Below are positions 5,741-8,510 of a stretch of DNA of 8,510 nt, piece after piece. The first letter of the stretch is position 1, and the number at the start of each line of letters is the position of its first letter. The notes below the pieces were generated by a model. The model was not told the origin of the DNA and searched no databases. It saw nothing but the letters and a program-made list of their open reading frames with translations. The position numbers were made by a program, and so were the translations under genes. This DNA comes from Rhodospirillales bacterium (GTDB lineage Bacteria; Pseudomonadota; Alphaproteobacteria; Micavibrionales; UBA2020). The DNA lies in assembly GCA_023266795.1 (NCBI GenBank), contig JAHFPI010000076.1, forward strand, positions 1 through 8,510, read 5' to 3'.

Positions 5741-6579
5741 TACCCGCCGACAGGGAAAGTCTTTTCGTCAAACTTGATACCCTTGTCAGCATCGTCGCCG
5801 CTATAAAGGATACGGAAAGTGCCGCCGGAAATTCTGCTCTCGGTCAGCCCCACCATAACCGCACGGCGCGGTGTTTCTGCAAATACGTTGACGTCATTCA
5901 GGACGCCCACATGTTTTTCTTCTCCGCCTTTCGGGGTCCAGAATATATCGACCTTGCCGAGCGTGCTGTGTTTACCCTGACGGTCGAGGAAAAAAGACAT
6001 CATGGGCGGGTGGTTGCCCTCCGGCGGCAGGAGTTTAGGTTCGGTGATGGAAGCGCTGCCGTCATACTTGCCGCGCCTGACGATAATCGGCACGGAAAAG
6101 CCGACATTGATGGTCAGTTGCGTGGTGATGCCGTTGGGCTGCTTGACGGGCGCCTGACGGTCGCCGCCGCTCAGGCGTTGCAGCTTCAGGTGCGCGCGAT
6201 ATTCGCCATCGGGAAGCTCCGCCGACCGGCGCAGGGATAGCCTGATAACCTGCGTGGCGTTGGGCGCCATATTGACCTGCCTCGGGCTGAACGTAATCAT
6301 CTTGGCAATGTCGTACTTCGGATCCAGAGGCTTGTCTCCCTGATCCGCGTAGCCGCCATCCGCCGTCTGCCGCTGGTAAAAGAATGACAGCCTGAACGTC
6401 GCCGCCTTGTTGGAGGTATTGACAACTGTCAGGGTTTTCATGCGGTCATGGTCTGTAAACACCGTCCTGATCGGCATAATCAGGATATCGGCCTGCGCCT
6501 GCGTTACCGGCTGCGTAACGAGCATTCCTAACAGAACCGCCAGCGTTAAAACCGTTGTCCGGAGTGTTTTCATTTTCAT
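5740..6579 (-). CDS. PapD-like periplasmic fimbrial chaperone
   Basis: The 279-residue product resembles periplasmic chaperones of the PapD/FimC superfamily, which hold pilus subunits by donor-strand complementation and deliver them to an outer-membrane usher. It has a Sec signal peptide with likely cleavage after residue 30 (AQA/DI). The first Ig-like domain opens ILIMPIRTVFTDHDR with Arg38 at the place of the conserved strand-A arginine, followed by the typical LTVVNTSNKAATFRLSF (50-66) and FSPRQVNMAPNATQVIRLSLR (97-117). DGEYRAHLKL (124-133) corresponds to the G-E-Y-R block of alpha-type chaperones, and Arg128 may be the second anchor for the subunit C-terminus. The second domain (about 160-279) is less conserved. 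Start ATG 6579 has AGGAG (6587-6591) 7 nt upstream; an ATG two codons later (6573) is possible. The gene follows a DUF4402 gene with a stop/Shine-Dalgarno overlap, suggesting that DUF4402 protein is a client. Confidence 0.85.
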   Translation of the reverse strand: MKMKTLRTTVLTLAVLLGMLVTQPVTQAQADILIMPIRTVFTDHDRMKTLTVVNTSNKAATFRLSFFYQRQTADGGYADQGDKPLDPKYDIAKMITFSPRQVNMAPNATQVIRLSLRRSAELPDGEYRAHLKLQRLSGGDRQAPVKQPNGITTQLTINVGFSVPIIVRRGKYDGSASITEPKLLPPEGNHPPMMSFFLDRQGKHSTLGKVDIFWTPKGGEEKHVGVLNDVNVFAETPRRAVMVGLTESRISGGTFRILYSGDDADKGIKFDEKTFPVGG

Positions 6580-6586
6580 GGCTCTT

Positions 6587-6592
6587 CTCCTA
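6587..6592 (-). promoter_or_regulatory. Stop codon overlapping the chaperone Shine-Dalgarno
   Basis: On the minus strand TAGGAG contains the TAG stop of the upstream DUF4402 gene (6592-6590) and the AGGAG ribosome binding site of the chaperone (6591-6587). Ribosomes finishing the DUF4402 gene stop on the chaperone initiation site, so translation of the two is probably coupled. Confidence 0.8.
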
Positions 6593-7066
6593 AAAGTTAA
6601 TCGTCAGGTCAACGCTGCCGCTATAGGGCCCGTCAATATAACCGGCGCCGGTGCCGGATGTCGAGAGAGTGGCGCCGATGTAGAGTGTCGCGTCTCCGGA
6701 GCCGTTTGTCGAGGGGTTGTTTGTGGTATAGGCGCCGATCGTAAACAGCGTCCCGCCACCGAGGCCGTTATGAGATAAATCGACCGTATTGTTGAGCGTA
6801 ATCACCAGAGCTTCCGACGGCGGCAAACCCGTCAGGAGATATTCACCGCGCTGCGCCTGAATACCACGGATAAGAGCAGGGTCATACGTTACGCCATTAG
6901 CGGGCGTCACCACAATCGTATGCACCGAGCCGTTATCCAGCAGCGCAAACTCCCCGAAATCCAGAACGTGGATCTCGGCCATGTCCTGCGCCTGTACGGT
7001 TTTTCCGTAAAAAACAAGGCCGAGAAAAACGGCGGCGAACAGGGCGTATGCGATTTTATTCCTCAT
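6590..7066 (-). CDS. Exported DUF4402 protein, copy 1 (chaperone-linked)
   Basis: The 158-residue product has a Sec signal peptide with likely cleavage after residue 26 (VQA/QD). The mature part of about 130 residues follows the DUF4402 pattern (Pfam PF14352, function unknown, predicted beta-sandwich): a first strand LDFGEFAL (35-42), a VVTPANG turn (52-58), GEYLLTGLPP (74-83), DATLYIGATLS (126-136, equivalent to the usual LxIGGTL), and the closing strand GPYSGSVDLTINF at the C-terminus. No cysteine occurs in the mature part. It is the shortest of three paralogues here and the one directly coupled to the chaperone gene, 10 nt away. Its Shine-Dalgarno is unusual: GGAG (7068-7071) ends one base before the ATG, which predicts weak initiation; I found no better start. 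A fimbrial or surface-fibre subunit is the best guess, but that role is inferred from context. Confidence 0.8.
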   Translation of the reverse strand: MRNKIAYALFAAVFLGLVFYGKTVQAQDMAEIHVLDFGEFALLDNGSVHTIVVTPANGVTYDPALIRGIQAQRGEYLLTGLPPSEALVITLNNTVDLSHNGLGGGTLFTIGAYTTNNPSTNGSGDATLYIGATLSTSGTGAGYIDGPYSGSVDLTINF

Positions 7067-7116
7067 GCTCCGCAGATTAGGGCATTTTTCGTCTGGCGTC
7101 TATAATCACCATCTCT

Positions 7117-7186
7117 GTCACCCCCGCGAAGGCGGGGGTCTATCAGCACCATCGCTCTCATGGATTCCCGCCTTCGCGGGAATGAC
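7117..7186. repeat. REP-like paired hairpin element (two inverted 24-nt units)
   Basis: Unit 1 (7117-7140) and unit 2 (7163-7186) are inverted copies of one another separated by 22 nt. Each unit is itself a hairpin: ACCCCCGC/GCGGGGGT with loop GAAG, and ATTCCCGC/GCGGGAAT with loop CTTC. The units differ at four positions (CC to TT and GG to AA), and the changes are compensatory, so both hairpins keep full pairing. The core ATTCCC-N8-GGGAAT is the same pattern as the neisserial dRS3 repeat and similar elements dispersed in many proteobacterial genomes; translated, it gives the well-known spurious HPREGG...WIPAFAGMT peptide. It lies between two DUF4402 genes. Confidence 0.88.
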
Positions 7187-7196
7187 GGAGAGTTAC

Positions 7197-7241
7197 AAAA
7201 CAAAGCCCGCCTGCTGGATCATGCAGGCGGGTTTTGTTTTT
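7197..7241. terminator. Strong long-stem terminator after DUF4402 copy 2
   Basis: Arms 7197-7214 and 7223-7240 pair over 18 positions with one G-T wobble, around an 8-nt loop. The core is CCCGCCTGC/GCAGGCGGG, flanked by AAAACAAA on one side and TTTTGTTTT on the other. The hairpin begins 11 nt after the copy 2 stop (7252) and should end transcripts coming from copies 3 and 2; its symmetry allows function in both directions. Confidence 0.9.
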
Positions 7242-7251
7242 AAAGTGTGTC

Positions 7252-7881
7252 CTAATATGACATGGTCAGATAAAATGACCCGGCATAAGGCTCGGAGGAG
7301 TAAGTCGTACCGGCGATTTCCACAAGAGAGCCGCCGATATGAAACACCAGAGCACCCGCGATGTCGGTCGCAGCCGAACCCTCGACAAAAACCCCGGGGG
7401 CCGTCATGCCGCCGCCTGCTATGCCGCCGACAACGGTGCCAAGATCATCCGTCAGTGTCTGCACGGTGAAGACGTTGGCCGGTGTGATCGTTCCCGCTAC
7501 GTCAACCACAGCGCTGTAACTGGCGTACAGCTGGGTGGAAGGCTGCGCGGCAATCGTAATGGTGGAGGGAGAATGGTCGGCCAGGTTCGCATCGATAATT
7601 TTGGCCAAGCCCCCCGTCGTGGAAGGGGTAAACACGCCCGCCGGTGACAGGGTCGCCGTCGCCACGTTAACGCCGGGATCCTTGACCGCACCGAAAGTGC
7701 CGAACTGCAAAGTGGTGAAGGCCACGTCCATGATGTTGTTGACGTTGGTCGTGGCGGAGACCGCGAAAGGATCACTGCCATCCGCCTGCACGTTGAAGGC
7801 AGCGGCGGGGTTTGCGAAGAAGGCAGTGCCGAGCGCTACTGCACCGAGACCTGCCAGGATTTTGATGTTTTTAATATTCAC
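7252..7881 (-). CDS. Exported DUF4402 protein, copy 2
   Basis: The 209-residue product starts at a GTG codon (7881) with AAAGGAG upstream (AGGAG 7889-7893, spacing 7). The signal peptide MNIKNIKILAGLGAVALG... is probably cleaved after residue 28 (AAA/FN). The mature part of about 180 residues matches DUF4402: LQFGTFGAV (58-66), SPAG (79-82), STITIAAQPSTQLYASY (106-122), GALVFHIGGSL (176-186) and the closing strand EPYAGSFYLTMSY. It contains no cysteine and is rich in Ala, Thr, Val and Gly, as extracellular beta-proteins often are. It aligns over its whole length with copy 3, for example TTLQFGTFGAV with SNLIFGTVAAI, and GALVFHIGGSL with GALQFHIGGTL, so the two are tandem duplicates. Copy 3 ends 25 nt upstream, so they form one operon that ends at the 7197-7241 terminator. 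Subunit function is inferred. Confidence 0.82.
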   Translation of the reverse strand: MNIKNIKILAGLGAVALGTAFFANPAAAFNVQADGSDPFAVSATTNVNNIMDVAFTTLQFGTFGAVKDPGVNVATATLSPAGVFTPSTTGGLAKIIDANLADHSPSTITIAAQPSTQLYASYSAVVDVAGTITPANVFTVQTLTDDLGTVVGGIAGGGMTAPGVFVEGSAATDIAGALVFHIGGSLVEIAGTTYSSEPYAGSFYLTMSY

Positions 7882-7906
7882 GAGGGTTCTCCTTTGATGA
7901 ATGAAC

Positions 7907-8510
7907 TTAATACGACAGCGTGACGTCGAACGAACCGACGTACGGAGTCGTATTCAGATAAACAAAGTTACCAAGACCCATATCGGTGGAAAGCGTGCCG
8001 CCGATATGAAACTGGAGGGCGCCGGCGGGAGTCGTCACAGCCTTACCCTGATTGGTTACCGGACCCGGGTCGCCCTGCGCGGCTAAACCCCAGTTTCCCT
8101 GAGTGCAAGGGCACACACCCTGGGTAGGTGCGTTCAGATTGTCCTTCAAGTGCACGAGAAAAAACTTTTTACCGGCGCCGTTCACCATGTCAACCACGTT
8201 ACCATAGCTGACGAAGATCGTTGTACTGTTAAATCCCTGCAGCGTGATATCCGCGGGAGCCGGAGGATTGGTGGTATCCCCGATGATACGCGCATTGGTG
8301 GAAACACCGCCGCCGGTATCGTTCGTCAGGACGACCGCGCCCGGAGCAATGGAAGCCGTCGCCTGATCGGCCGCCTTGCCGATAGCAGCAACCGTACCGA
8401 AGATAAGGTTGCTGTTGATCGTCACGGCGATCGTGTTAAGGACGGTGGCCTGAATTGGAATGACTAGCGGGCTGCCGCTTAGGATGGGACCCGCATCTGC
8501 GTTCCCTGCG
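7907..8510 (-). CDS. DUF4402 protein, copy 3, N-terminus beyond right edge
   Basis: The frame is open from the window edge to a TAA at 7907-7909, giving 200 visible residues plus one base. A GTG at 8425 could be taken for a start, but the 28 codons before it are also open and read like mature exported protein (AGNADAGPILSGSPLVIPIQ), and nothing after 8425 looks like a signal peptide, so the true start and signal lie to the right of the window. DUF4402 features, numbered from the edge, are SNLIFGTVAAIG (33-44), a strand ITLQGFNSTTIFVSY (88-102), GALQFHIGGTL (163-173) and the closing TPYVGSFDVTLSY. Unlike copies 1 and 2 it carries a Cys-Pro-Cys motif (133-135) in a Gly/Asn-rich insertion. It is the first visible gene of the copy 3-copy 2 operon. 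Confidence 0.82.
   Translation of the reverse strand, partial: AGNADAGPILSGSPLVIPIQATVLNTIAVTINSNLIFGTVAAIGKAADQATASIAPGAVVLTNDTGGGVSTNARIIGDTTNPPAPADITLQGFNSTTIFVSYGNVVDMVNGAGKKFFLVHLKDNLNAPTQGVCPCTQGNWGLAAQGDPGPVTNQGKAVTTPAGALQFHIGGTLSTDMGLGNFVYLNTTPYVGSFDVTLSY

Noticed and set aside
7067..7116. Sigma-70 promoter directly upstream of DUF4402 copy 1
   Set aside because: GTGACA and TATAGA-like boxes are present on the minus strand but spaced 11 bp apart, and other pairings place the start at or inside the coding region.
7117..7240. CRISPR array or riboswitch in the hairpin-rich DUF4402 spacer
   Set aside because: There are only two units, in inverted orientation, followed by an ordinary terminator; no regular spacers or ligand-binding motif can be seen.
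7065..7469. Plus-strand open frame with HPREGG...WIPAFAGMTE
   Set aside because: This is the well-known spurious translation of the GTCATTCCCGCG-type hairpin repeat, continued as antisense of DUF4402 copy 2.
8423..8425. GTG at 8425 as the start of DUF4402 copy 3
   Set aside because: The frame stays open to the window edge, there is no signal peptide after it, and copy 2 has equivalent mature residues upstream of this point.

Overview
The window reads as chromosomal DNA of a Gram-negative bacterium, most likely an alphaproteobacterium. The SerC protein has the alphaproteobacterial form of the family (GPCAKRPGWS near the N-terminus, WQKVLGGE around the PLP lysine). The window also encodes exported proteins with Sec signal peptides, a lipoprotein and a periplasmic PapD-like chaperone, all of which imply an outer membrane. 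The lineage is an inference from family resemblance; no rRNA or tRNA gene is present to confirm it.

Left third (1-3141): serine biosynthesis. A 5' fragment of serB (phosphoserine phosphatase) runs off the left edge on the minus strand. It is divergent from a tight serC-serA operon on the plus strand that ends in a strong, symmetrical terminator. Together the three genes cover the whole phosphorylated route from 3-phosphoglycerate to L-serine.

Middle (3168-5620): a small exported Lys/Ala-rich protein on the minus strand shares the serA terminator region. A plus-strand HEAT-like DNA alkylation repair protein of the COG4335 type follows, with a plausible sigma-70 promoter. It converges, with a single base between the stop codons, on a minus-strand gene for a lipoprotein made of a predicted coiled coil, a long Pro/Ala-rich linker and a C-terminal AMIN-like domain (probable peptidoglycan contact).

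Right third (5740-8510): a minus-strand surface/secretion cluster. In transcription order it holds a 5'-truncated DUF4402 protein, a second DUF4402 protein (25 nt later, GTG start), a terminator plus a REP-like paired hairpin element, a third DUF4402 protein, and a PapD-like chaperone whose Shine-Dalgarno overlaps the stop codon of the preceding gene. All three DUF4402 proteins end in the same aromatic-terminated beta-strand motif (PY-x-GS-x-x-[LV]-T-x-x-[YF]). The arrangement suggests three structural subunits served by one periplasmic chaperone, a chaperone-usher-like assembly system for which no usher is visible here. This is the most interesting part of the window.
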